DNA from: Bettongia penicillata ogilbyi
Lineage: Eukaryota; Chordata; Mammalia; Diprotodontia; Potoroidae
Length of the DNA: 64,000 bases
Assembly (NCBI GenBank): GCA_023548195.1
Contig: JAJHZJ010000496.1
Location: 11,253,570 to 11,317,569 of the forward strand
Direction: 5' to 3'
Of the stretch, positions 54,855 to 64,000 are shown one piece after another. The notes under the pieces were generated by a model. The model did no database searches and was not told where the DNA came from. It was given only the letters and a program-made list of their open reading frames with translations. Position 1 is the first letter of the stretch. Every line of letters starts with the position of its first letter. A program made the position numbers and the translations under genes.

Positions 54855-55478
54855 CCTAATACATCCTCCATTCAGCTGTCAAAGTGATGTTCCCAAAGCA
54901 CAGATCTTACTATGTCACCCTCGCCTCAATTCCCCCTCCTAAAACCCGCAGAAAAACAAAACCCAAACTCAATAAATTCCAATATATCCTTATTCCCTTT
55001 AGGATCAATATAAAATGTTCTTTCTGACATTCAGAACTCTTTACAACCTGACCCCTTCAGAGCTTTTTAGTCTGCCTACACTTCTTCTCTGTGTATTTTA
55101 TGATCTAGCAACACTGGTCTTCCCACCACACTCTAGTTTCACTGCCTGTTCCCCAAATGTAGAATTCTTCCCTCTGGTTCCTGGATTTCTGGGCTCCCTT
55201 CAAAACTCAGGCCAAAATCCACCTTCTTCAGAATACCTTTTCCAACTCTCCTATTCCTAGTACCATCCCTCTGTAATTACCTTCCATTTACTATGTATGT
55301 ATACACACATATATTTGTATATATTTATGTATTATGAGTATATAGTTGTTTTTACATTGTCTTCCCATTAAAATGCGAACTTCTCAAAGGCAGGGACCAT
55401 CTTTGGATCACCAGTACTTGGCATGGTGCTTGGTATATGGTAAGTGCTTAAAAAATGTTTATTGACATACTGACTATG
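54855..55478 (+). mobile_element. L2 LINE 3' end, long copy
   Basis: ttcagctgtcaaagtgatgt, acattcagaactctttacaa, caaaactcaggccaaaatcc, ggcagggaccatctttggat and cttggcatggtgcttggtat. Confidence 0.9.
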
Positions 55479-55499
55479 GCAACCCACTTCAAGCCCTAA

Positions 55500-56275
55500 C
55501 CATTACAGCATCTTTCCTGACATCAAGCCAAAGTCTACCTCTCTAGAGTTCCCATACGTTACTACTTGTTCTGCCCTTGGGAGCCAAGCTTACAAAGTCT
55601 AATACCTTTCTAATTTTATTTTCGAATATTTGAAGAAATGATGAATGCCCCCACTAAACTTTCTCTTCCTCAAGTTAACTATATTTAGTTCCTTCACCTG
55701 ATCCACATATGATGCAATCTCCTGTTCTCTCAACATCCTAATTACCCTCTTTTCAGTGAGCTCCAATTGGTCAATATCCTTCCTAAAATGTGGTGTTTAG
55801 AAGGGCATCTAGTGCTTTCTATGTTGTCAGTCCAATGGGGAAGGGCAGCTGAAACATCACATCCTTCATTTTGGATATTTTTCCTCCCTTAATGCAGTTT
55901 AAGATCATGTTAGCATTTTTGGCTTCCATGTCACACTCCTGACTCATTTTGAGATTCAGGTTTACTCAAATCCCTGGACCTTTTCTATTCATTGGATTAT
56001 AAAGTCATTCTTTTTCTATCCTGTATTAATTAGATTATTTCAAACTTGCATAAAAACCATTGTACTTATTACTATCTGTGGATCTTCACTTTGTCATCGA
56101 GTGAGGTACTTATGACTCCTACCTTCATATAGTATGTCCATTTGATAAACATGCCATCAATGACTGCACTGAAGTAATTGATAAAAATGTTGAAGACTCC
56201 AATAAGGACAAAGATGCCTGGGACATTGTATAAGTGACGTCTTTTAAAGCTGAAATTAAGCAATGACCACTTGCA
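55500..56275 (-). mobile_element. L3/CR1 LINE 3' region
   Basis: catatgatgcaatctcctgt, tcttttcagtgagctccaat, gcttccatgtcacactcctg, tccatttgataaacatgcca, gaagtaattgataaaaatgt and gatgcctgggacattgtat, in reversed order. Confidence 0.85.
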
Positions 56276-56299
56276 TGCTCTTTGGGTCTAAGGATGAAC

Positions 56300-56835
56300 C
56301 TTGAGATTTTGTGGAAGTGGTAGAATGGGGAGAGTGCTTGACCAAGCTGTAGTCTCAGTAAGGCATTAAGAATATAGGCTTTTGTTGTGAAGAGGTTAGC
56401 ATTTGGCAGTTGAAGAATTAAAATTTTCCTGTTTGGTGTCTAGAGGGCAGAATAAGTAATTATTGGAGGATGTTGCAAGGAGACAAATTTAGGTCTGACA
56501 TAAATGAAAAACTTCTTAGCAATTCCTAAAGTAGATGTCTCAAACTTGGCTGTCTTGGAAGGGACGGAATTCTACCCTCCCTAGAATGCCTTCAATCTGC
56601 TAAACTGTGGAGGAGAAACATGCATTTTCAAAAAAAACATGGTATTCACTTCAATGGAACAAGCATTTATTGAGCATCTACCATGTGCCAGGTACTGTTA
56701 GGCACTGTGAATACAAAGATAAAATAAAATAGCCCTTGCTGTCATGCAGTTTACATTTTATTGTGTTAGGCTATACGGCTTCTGAGTGGGCTTTCAACTC
56801 TGAGTTTCTGTGATTCTATAAACTATGTCTCTATG
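56300..56835 (+). mobile_element. L3/CR1 LINE 3' end, split by an ancient repeat
   Basis: gcaaggagacaaatttaggt, aaaaacttcttagcaattcc and gcttctgagtgggctttcaa, ending ctgagtttctgtgattctat. The insert at 56640-56775 belongs to the unnamed family. Confidence 0.65.
56640..56775 (+). mobile_element. Unassigned ancient repeat
   Basis: aagcatttattgagcatcta, ccatgtgccaggtactgtta, aatacaaagataaaataaaa and cttgctgtcatgcagtttac. Confidence 0.65.
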
Positions 56836-58554
56836 GTTAAGTCAATACTAAAGCAAGAGGAAGAATAACTCATCTCTCTTATCCATGGAGAATATGGTAT
56901 CAGTTATCTTCTTAACATAACTGTTCAGGGAATGAGAGACTCTGCAATTGAGCTATATAAAACGAATGGCAAAAAAGGAGAAAATCAATGACCAAGTTAT
57001 AATGCACATTATTGGCACTGCAAGACAACTTCACCAACAGTGATTATTATTGAGTAGCACTTAGTTGCATGGAGCTACACAATACATGCACACAGGTAGA
57101 TCCCCAGCCTGGATGATTTTCTAGTCTAATGAAGGATCTAGCAAACTAATGGACAGTGCAAACAAGGCAAATCATTTAATTGAGACTTTGAGAACAGGGG
57201 ATGATGTCATTATTTCTCTGTCTCTCTGTCTCAGTCTCTTTCTCCCTGACTCCCTCCCTCCCTTCTTCTCCTTTCTAAATATATTAAGATTCATTTTATA
57301 TATATATATATTCATCTATTAGGGGAAGGACTGAAAATCCTAAACATTAAACCAAAATTATCAAATATTATAATTTAATTCCTTAAAAAAAACAAGAGGG
57401 TAAAGAGAAAGAAGATGTGGCTACACTGGGAGTGGGTGGAGAGGCATGAACTAGCAATGTCTCTTAAAAACTAAATAGTGAGGAATTGATATCCCCTTTA
57501 ATTAGGGTGATTTAGCAGTTCTATTGCCAAGGCTAATATTTTCTTTCAAATAAGATGAAACTCCATTATTAAAGACATTTGTCCTCAGAAATAAATGAAA
57601 AGGTGTTTGAATTTCCGTAGTCATGCATTTCCCACCAGGGACCGAAGCTTAGTCAACACTTTGCAAGTTTTCTATTGCCTGTAATCAAAACTTGGGCTCT
57701 TAAGCCATCAAATGATTATTATTCACAACAAAAGTATATAAACAGAACCCTGGTTCACAGACTTGCTCATTTTTTCTTTTTCTTTTTGCTCTGGGACATG
57801 AACTTGTGGTGGGTGCTTAGCCATACAATGTGTGTTCATACTTATCAACACCAGTGTTCCTCTTCCCAGTCTACTAGTTCAAAAGTCAGCCAAGTGGAAG
57901 ATTATAGGCATTAAGAAGAAGTTAGAGATATATACTCAGAGTCACAAGAGAAGAAATAGAAGGAAAAAAAGGAATTCAGCAAAAAAAAAATACAATGAGC
58001 AGTGTTGAGCAGAGGAAATGATGGTTTAGCAATGCTTTCCTGCTCTCAGGGATGAATTCAATTCTATAGAAATAGAAGTAATAGTATACATTTAGAAATC
58101 ATATAGATAAATGAACCAGGCTATGCTTCCAATTCTGTCCTTTGAAACTGGGCCATCGAGGCCCAAACCAAACAAACAAGACTTGGTCTCCCTTATCCTT
58201 CCTCTGGGAGCACAGGAATAGTCAATGACTTGGTGCCAATGACTAATTAATCTCTTAATGTTACTTGTTACAATGCATTTCTACTGCAGTTCTACAAACT
58301 CACAACTCAAAGGTATTTCATAGGTTTTTGCTGACCTCAGATTTATTTATTTGAAATTCAAATTGTTCTGTATACATATTCATTTGTAGAGACTTTAACA
58401 ATAATGTAATTAATGTTCACACAAATGGGAAGCAGACCCTGTAATCTACTGCTCCTATTCTAATTCTATTGTGTCTCTTCTATTTAGATTAAATTACTTG
58501 GCTCTATTTGTAGCTGTGGTTTGGAGAGGTATTATTTGAGTTAGAACTCTAGAG

Positions 58555-58746
58555 GATGGAAGAGAGAGAGGGGAAAGAAAAAAGAGGGAAAAGGAAGAAA
58601 GAAAGAAGGAAGGAAAAAAGTCAATAGAAGAGAGGGGAAGGAAAAATGTTGGAAGGAGAAAGAGAAAAAAGGAAGAGAAAAGAAAGGAAATAGAGATCAA
58701 GAAAGAAGAAAAGAAAGTAAACATAGATAAAGAAAGAAAGAAAGAA
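58555..58746. repeat. GA-rich low-complexity tract
   Basis: About 190 bases, almost all purine, of GAAA/GGAA/AGAG variants (agaaagaaagaaggaaggaa). The PEX5L sense strand reads it as pyrimidine. Confidence 0.9.
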
Positions 58747-59012
58747 GTCAAATCGATTCAAAAAACATTTAAAACACTGGAAGTCCCACTGAAAGGAATA
58801 CAAAGAAAAAAAAGAAAATTAATCTCTCAAGGAGTTTAAAGTCTCAGTGACTGGAAGAATGGAGGTGCTTTGGGGTAAAACAGGAAGTTTTGCAGTGGTT
58901 CAGGTTTATGAAGGGAGTGGCTGTGAGAACTGTTTTGGACCTATTCCATTGGAGATAGTCATGGGATTTGCAGATGGAGCTGTCCAATGGTCATCTGGTA
59001 AACTTCCACTGT

Positions 59013-59143
59013 AAACAAAAAGGGAGACAAAGAAAAAGAGAGGAAGAAAGAACAAGGAATAAAATGAGGGCAAGAGTAAAGAAAGATTGGGAGAATCAAA
59101 GAATGAGAGGAAAAAAGATAAAAAGAAAAAGAAAGAAAATTTG
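59013..59143. repeat. GA-rich low-complexity tract, second
   Basis: About 130 bases of purine-rich repeat (gacaaagaaaaagagaggaa) 270 bases from the first. Confidence 0.85.
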
Positions 59144-59224
59144 GTGTTTTTCAAGTTTGTAATTCATTGAGAGAATATCTTCAGAAAAATAACTAGCATC
59201 ATCACTAGATGTAGTTTATAAAAG

Positions 59225-59424
59225 AAAACATAAGATTATTGATTTAGAGTTGGAAGAACCCTTAAACACACTGAATAAAACCTCTCCACTTGATAGAGGA
59301 CATGAAGGTCTAGAGAAAAGTACTTTGTTCAAAGTTACAGAAGGACTAAGTGGCAGACAGTGATTTGAACCCAGGGTCCTCTGACCCTTAATCCAATACT
59401 TTTCCATTGTATTATGCATGCTGT
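59225..59424 (-). mobile_element. MIR-type SINE
   Basis: ttgatttagagttggaagaa, aaagttacagaaggactaag, gatttgaacccagggtcctc and tacttttccattgtattatg. Confidence 0.8.
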
Positions 59425-59435
59425 TCATTCTTAAG

Positions 59436-59690
59436 GGGTAGTAAAGTGGTGCAGTGGATAGAGTGCTGGGTCTGGAGTCAGAAAGACTCATTTTCATGAG
59501 CTCGAATCTATCCTCAGACACTTACTAGCTGTGCAACCCTAGGCAAGTCCTTTAACCCTGCTTGCCTCAGTTCCGCATATATGAAATGAGTTGGAAAAGG
59601 AAATGGCAAACCACTCCAGTATCTCTGCCAAGAAAACCCTAAATGGGGTCATGAAGAATGAGACACAACTGTAAGTTATGAACAACAAAC
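59436..59690 (+). mobile_element. Type A SINE, full length, with target-site duplication
   Basis: Complete order: gtggtgcagtggatagagtg, gtctggagtcagaaagactc, ttactagctgtgcaacccta, cttgcctcagttccgcatat, ggcaaaccactccagtatct, ggggtcatgaagaatgagac. It is flanked by the perfect 11-bp repeat tcattcttaag at 59425-59435 and 59691-59701. Confidence 0.95.
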
Positions 59691-59739
59691 TCATTCTTAA
59701 GTCATCCTCTTCAGTTCTTACTCTGCACACAGTTTCTCT

Positions 59740-60205
59740 TGGTAATCTCTACTCCCTTGACTTCCAATATCACCATTTTGAGGGTGACTCAAATTTTTAC
59801 AGTCAGCCTCATCCCTCTACTGTCCTCCTGTCTTCATATCATTCAATTGCTTCTGAACCTCTCTATCTCAACTCTCAGTCTCAACATATATGAAACTAAA
59901 TCCATCAGTTTCCCTTCTCCTGAATTGAATCCCTCCTCTAAGGATCCCCTTTTCTGAAGGTGGCATTCTTATTTTTCTGTTCACTTAGGTTAAAAACCTA
60001 AGAATTATTCTCAATCCTTCTCTCAAATCTCCTCATGAAATTAGTTGCCAAGACTTGTTGCTTTCTACTAGAACAACAGCTCTCATTTTTCTCCTTTTCG
60101 TTTTCATTGGTTCAACACTTAATTCAGATCTCTCTCTTGGACTGTTGAAATATTCTGTTAACTTATCTCCCTCTTGGTAGTCACTTTGCTCTCCAATCCA
60201 TTTCA
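59740..60205 (+). mobile_element. L2 LINE, part further 5' than the usual tail
   Basis: ttcaattgcttctgaacctc, aaactaaatccatcagtttc, aaacctaagaattattctca, atccttctctcaaatctcct and tctcttggactgttgaaata fit L2 just upstream of the common 3' end. Confidence 0.6.
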
Positions 60206-60209
60206 TTTC

Positions 60210-60400
60210 AGCAAGAAAGAGCACAGGTACTAAAGACAGAGAACCATTTAACTCAGGACTGTGCTGTGAATCCTTACTTTATCTAGGGCAAGTCATATGA
60301 CCTTCCTGGGGTCTCAGTTTCCCCATATATAAAATGAAAGGGTTGGTTGAGATGACCTTTGAGGTTCCTTCTGGCTCTAGATCCAGGATCCTTTCCTCAA
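60210..60400 (+). mobile_element. MIR-type SINE
   Basis: tgtgaatccttactttatct, agggcaagtcatatgacctt, gtctcagtttccccatatat and ggttccttctggctctagat. Confidence 0.8.
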
Positions 60401-60785
60401 GTTTATATACTTCCTTTGTGCCTTCTGGAATGCCTGCCCCATAATTTAAAGATTTCATTTCATCTTAAATCTCTTCTTTCCTCATTCTTTGTATCTTTTG
60501 ACACTCACTGAGAACTGACTTCCTTCTTATGATTCTGCTTTCCTTATTATCTTTCCAGGGCTGGTGACACTTCCTCTTGTATTGTTACACTCATTGGTTG
60601 CAGTGGAAAGTTGGGATTCTCTTTGTTCCCTATTGATACTTCTGGACTCTCCCTTCACCATCACTACTCTTTTCCCTTGGGGTTCCCAGTATTCCAATTT
60701 ATCAGCTATCCAGAGCCAGACGGCCTCATCTCTCAACTCTATATTATCCTTTCTTGTTGAGTCTCTTGCCTCTTTGTCTAGTGCT
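60401..60785. other. Pyrimidine-rich intron, unassigned
   Basis: Possibly a decayed LINE; no diagnostic text recognised. The 125-codon open frame at 60564-60941 runs into the next SINE and is not a gene. Confidence 0.35.
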
Positions 60786-60940
60786 GCAGACTATCAATCC
60801 AGAGCTGGAAGACATCTCAGAAACTATCCTGTCCATCCTTCTCATATTACAGATGAGGTAACTGAGGCTCAGAAATTTAAAGTGAATTGCTATAAGAGAA
60901 AGGACCTGAACCCAAGTGCGACACCTTGGAATTCGGGTTA
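60786..60940 (-). mobile_element. MIR-type SINE
   Basis: atccagagctggaagacatc, atattacagatgaggtaact and gaggctcagaaatttaaagt, then gacctgaacccaagtgcgac. Confidence 0.8.
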
Positions 60941-61237
60941 ATACTATTTGGTTGTTAGCCTGTTTTTGCAAAGGTACCTTTTATTTCATGAAATTACATT
61001 AAATTGTAATTAAATTTACATTTTACCACAACTGGATGTTAACCTGGAGTCATACTTGAGATGTGGCCCAACTAGGTGTACCATGTAGCCCTCAGGCATA
61101 GTCTAATCTTTAAATTACTAGTTTTTTCATTAATTTCATCAAAATTGACCAGTGACTAATGTATGACCTAAAATAGTGCACATTTATATGAAAGAAGCTA
61201 TTTAAACTACTTCTAGGCTGCTTTTCCATTAATAATA
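60941..61237. other. Single-copy AT-rich intron
   Basis: Nothing recognised. Confidence 0.35.
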
Positions 61238-61480
61238 AAAAAAATTAGCAAACATTTATATAGCATTTTAAGGTTTGTGAATCACTTCACTGCCTGTTTG
61301 ATAGTTTTGTCAGCCCTATGAGGCAAGTACTGCTGTTATATTGTCTTATAGATGAAGATACTGAGGTTGGGAGAATTTAAATGACACACACAGACAATAA
61401 ATCTCTGAGCCTGGCTTCAAACACACGTGCTTCAGACACCAAGTCCAACAATGCATCCACTGTACCACGCTGATGGATCT
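61238..61480 (-). mobile_element. Type B SINE, full length
   Basis: aaacatttatatagcatttt, aaggtttgtgaatcacttca, tatgaggcaagtactgctgt, gatgaagatactgaggttgg and atccactgtaccacgctg. Confidence 0.85.
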
Positions 61481-61679
61481 ATGATCTTTGCAGTATGGTT
61501 ATCTCTTAATCAAAGATATACCCTATTAGGTTGTATTAATGCTTCTAGATACTTGTCCACATTCTCCCACAGATTCTCCATAGAAAAACTACCCAACATA
61601 CAAGAGGCTTAGTGCATTCTAATATTTTGTATAAACTGGGCTTTTTCATTCCTTTTCTGACAATACATATAGACAATAC

Positions 61680-61845
61680 ATATAGTTAGAAGAGACTTCA
61701 GAAGACATCTCTGCCCATGCTCCCTTATATTACAGTTAAGGAGAGTGATATCCAGAGAATTTAATTGGCTTTTCTGTAGTCATACAGCTAGTAAGTTTTG
61801 GATTTAAACTCTGATCTTCAGGCTACAAGTAGAGCTGTTTCTGAG
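61680..61845 (-). mobile_element. MIR-type SINE
   Basis: tatagttagaagagacttca, cttatattacagttaaggag, agtcatacagctagtaagtt and ggatttaaactctgatcttc. Confidence 0.75.
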
Positions 61846-62036
61846 TTTTACCCACTTTAAAAGTAATAACAAGTTATTGAATGCTTAAAAGTTTGCAGGG
61901 TGATTTAAAAAATATGTAAGGACATGCTTCTTAGAGATTTTAGCAAGTTTGCAAGTCATAAAGGGCAAGGACAGATCCACTGTGAGGCTTGGAGTACTGG
62001 CCAGATAATAGATTTGCCTCCAGGATATGGGTTGCC

Positions 62037-62095
62037 TCTGTACCTTGTTTCTTAGTGCTTGGCAGAGTTCCTGATACATAGTAGTTGCTTAATAG
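62037..62095 (+). mobile_element. L2 LINE 3' tail fragment
   Basis: cttagtgcttggcagagttc and ctgatacatagtagttgctt. Confidence 0.7.
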
Positions 62096-62954
62096 GAGAA
62101 TCATATAGTTAAAAAACTGAGGACCTCCAAATCCTAGAGTTACTTGGTGAATATTGGGCAAATGACCATATGACTGCAGAGACGAATATTTGGAAAATGT
62201 ATTGTATACTTGCCGTAAGTTGGAGTGAGATTTTTCACAGAGGGAGCCCCAGATTCATTTGGTATGAAACCAACCTATGATCACCAAACAGTTAAAAGGT
62301 ATAGTTTGTTTCACTAATTCTATTTTTCATTTCAAACTTCTTAAAAACTTAAAAAGATATTTTAAAAAATCCAGTGTTTCTAAATGCTTCCTTGATTCTT
62401 CAAAGTCTTAGAACAGATGGTGAGAAATAAGTTATACATATCATCTGGCTCCTGAATCTCCTGCTTTCTATCTTCAAGGTCATGTTTTCTTCTTTCAAGC
62501 TTATACTGAATAGAGCTACGATTTCAGCTGTACAAACACAAGCCCAAAAAGTCAGCTTTCAATGGAGGGAAACAAAGATCCGTCCTTGATAATGAAGTTT
62601 TGGGCCATTTAGAGTTGAGATGATCTTGGCGTAATGAGACATTTTATTTCTCCAGTGTAATTTATCTTCAGGCCAATTAAGGACCAAAAACATCCTTTGG
62701 TGAATATGCAATGGGAAGAAGGACAAGGCCATCTTTATTTTTATGGGCTCCTCATGTCTCCATGTTACCCAGTGCACGGCCTTTCTCATTAGTCAACCGT
62801 TGTCCATTTCTGGCAATCATGACCTGCCAGGATGGGAACTGAGACAAGTCAGCAGGTGAAACGAGTCTTTATTTTCAATGTAAAGGTAACTCCTTCCCAT
62901 TGCAGAATTCCTCACATATGCTAGTCATCAAGGAAAAAAAAACTACATTAATAG
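62096..62954. other. Single-copy intron block, possible conserved element
   Basis: No repeat recognised. The 62420-62880 part has even base composition and few simple repeats; candidate conserved sequence only. Confidence 0.35.
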
Positions 62955-63050
62955 AGGAATTCTGTAGTGATAGTAAGCTCACTGGTAGAAGACCAGGGTT
63001 CAAAACAAAACACTTTATTACTTTTTGGCCATGTGTTCTTGGGCAATTAA
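62955..63050 (+). mobile_element. MIR-type SINE fragment
   Basis: gaagaccagggttcaaaaca and ggccatgtgttcttgggcaa. Confidence 0.6.
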
Positions 63051-63165
63051 TTTCATTTCACTTCACTTCAATGCAAACTAATCTAGCTCAGGAAAGTCCG
63101 GTCTACTTCAGTTCAATTCAGCTCAACTCCATTAGATTCCATTCCATTCTTTTCTATTCAGTTTC
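63045..63165. repeat. Degenerate TTCAN/ATTCC pentamer tract
   Basis: Units such as ttcatttcacttcacttcaa and ttcagttcaattcagctcaa, then gattccattccattc, recur at roughly 5-base spacing. Confidence 0.6.
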
Positions 63166-63169
63166 AAGG

Positions 63170-63348
63170 GGCAATGTAGCCATGGTGGAAAGAAGCCTAC
63201 ATTTAGTCAGAGGCCTAGATCCCAGTTGGAACACGGCCATTTAATTCACCTCTCTCAATCCCATTTTTTCATGCATAAGATGAAGGAGGTTAGTCTATAT
63301 ACCTATGACGTCTTTTCTATCTCTAAATCCATGATCCAATGAACCTAC
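63170..63348 (+). mobile_element. MIR-type SINE
   Basis: gcaatgtagccatggtggaa, gcctagatcccagttggaac, tcatgcataagatgaaggag and tctatctctaaatccatgat. Confidence 0.75.
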
Positions 63349-63359
63349 AAACTTAATCT

Positions 63360-63500
63360 AATTTAAAACACTTATTAAATGCCAACATACACAAGGCACA
63401 GACAGGGCTGGGCACTGAGAATACAAAGAGATAAAGAATCCATCCCTGACTTCAAGGAGATTACATTCTACTGAAAGAAGGCTATAATTATACATGTAAT
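63360..63500 (+). mobile_element. Unassigned ancient repeat
   Basis: acacttattaaatgccaaca, gggctgggcactgagaatac, caaagagataaagaatccat and caaggagattacattctact. Confidence 0.65.
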
Positions 63501-63504
63501 ATTT

Positions 63505-63575
63505 AAACCCTTCCCTTCTCTGAGCCTCAATTTCCCCATCTTTAAAATGAGGATGATAACCTCCTACTTACAGAG
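63505..63575 (+). mobile_element. MIR-type SINE fragment
   Basis: cttctctgagcctcaatttc and cccatctttaaaatgaggat. Confidence 0.7.
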
Positions 63576-63734
63576 TTGGGAAACCAGATGTTTTGGGGAT
63601 GGGCTTGTGGTGGACATTCCAAAGAGCAGGTATTTGGGTGGGCCTGCACCCTGGCCCCAGTCCAGTAGATCAGTGGGTCTCACTGGTTACCCCATTAGTG
63701 ATATAAAGATATTTGAGGGAAGTAACTAAATCGA

Positions 63735-63935
63735 TATCACGAATAATGATCTGGCCTTTGTGTCTAGGGGCCCTGAGTTCAAGTTCTTCCCCTGGCATGC
63801 ACTATCTTTGTGATTCTGGGCAAATCCTTTAACCTCTCAGTGGCCCAGACAAACACCTCCCTAAGAATAGGAAACACACATCAGGTGTTGCTCTGCATTG
63901 GTAAAGATAGTTTCCTCTTTGGAAGCTTCCTATAC
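63735..63935 (+). mobile_element. Type C CORE-SINE
   Basis: gtctaggggccctgagttca, attctgggcaaatcctttaa, cctctcagtggcccagacaa, then ctctgcattggtaaagatag and the end ttcctatactaac. Confidence 0.8.
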
Positions 63936-64000
63936 TAACTAAATAATAATAATGTAGAGTCTACTATGTGGCAGGCACTGTGCATGTAGCAATAATAAGT

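Larger units (their letters stand above)
56836..59224. other. Single-copy intron with purine-rich tracts
   Basis: CT-rich patch at 57215-57275, a TA run at 57297-57311, and two GA-rich tracts listed separately. No exon or interspersed repeat was recognised. Confidence 0.4.
1..64000 (-). other. PEX5L: PEX5L (TRIP8b) gene, internal part: two coding exons and very large introns
   Basis: The gene is read on the minus strand, so transcription runs from high to low coordinates. Two coding exons match the N-terminal region of PEX5-related protein (TRIP8b), a brain protein related to the peroxisomal import receptor PEX5. From established knowledge, its C-terminal tetratricopeptide repeats bind the tail of HCN pacemaker channels, and alternative N-terminal exons decide whether it raises or lowers channel surface level. 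The tetratricopeptide exons and the first exon are not in this window. All remaining sequence is intron, or upstream of the gene if an alternative promoter lies here. The span is inferred from the two exons. Confidence 0.9.
13549..64000 (-). other. PEX5L: PEX5L upstream intron(s), over 50 kb, no recognised exon
   Basis: No further coding exon was recognised upstream of exon 4. I looked for the reverse complement of the exon encoding KSKEQGYGKLSSDEDL and for the short first exon MYQGHMQ and did not see either. Either they lie beyond position 64000 or I missed a diverged copy. Confidence 0.7.

Noticed and set aside
60564..60941. 125-codon plus-strand open frame.
   Set aside because: It spans pyrimidine-rich unassigned sequence and runs into a reversed MIR-type SINE; not a coherent protein.
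1..64000. CRISPR arrays, operons, prophage or endogenous retrovirus with recognisable genes.
   Set aside because: No spaced identical repeats, no prokaryotic gene layout, and no LTR pair or retroviral reading frame was recognised.

Overview
The window is vertebrate nuclear DNA, almost certainly from a marsupial (metatherian mammal). It is AT-rich and crowded with short interspersed repeats whose text is typical of marsupial genomes: tRNA-derived/CORE SINEs ending in ggcaaaccactcca or in gtaaagtgctttgcaaacc, MIR-like copies, L2 LINE 3' ends and L3/CR1 LINE fragments. No bacterial or viral gene set is present. The exact species cannot be fixed from what I see.

The only gene I can support is PEX5L (TRIP8b / PEX5-related protein), on the minus strand. 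Two coding exons are clear. One at 13444-13548 encodes GKSSRAAD...PLLTMTSQ (the alternatively spliced 'exon 4' of TRIP8b). One at 1907-2018 encodes LVNEQQES...RPVTSNTA (the first constitutive exon, 'exon 5'). Both have AG acceptors and GT donors in the right places, phases that join, and only one open frame. All other sequence is intron of this gene or lies upstream of it: 1-1906 is the start of the intron after exon 5, 2019-13443 is the whole 11.4 kb intron between the two exons, and 13549-64000 is more than 50 kb of upstream intron. I searched by eye for the next upstream coding exon (KSKEQGYGKLSSDEDL...) and did not find it.

The introns hold layered repeats. For convenience: type A SINE = tRNA-like head plus the ggcaaaccactcca tail; type B = tRNA/MIR-like head plus the gtaaagtgctttgcaaacc tail; type C = CORE-SINE with the attggtgtagggaactccc block; MIR-type = the remaining MIR-like copies. 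Several insertions are nested (SINE in L2, SINE in L3, MIR in type C SINE), so relative ages can be read. Another repeat family that I cannot name (phrase 'catttattaagtgcctactatgtgccagg ... ctgagtcttgaaggaagc') recurs about ten times. There is a 210-bp mariner-like inverted-repeat element 500 bp downstream of exon 4, a 48-bp minisatellite, a 166-bp tandem duplication, and many microsatellites, among them ACC/ACT, CCTT, CT, TA and a higher-order tetranucleotide array.

I found no sign of a novel biological system. The most useful result is the PEX5L assignment; the main things worth a second look are the cassette exon with its own acidic dileucine motif, the tandem repeats, the inverted-repeat element near exon 4, and single-copy intron blocks that may be conserved non-coding elements.
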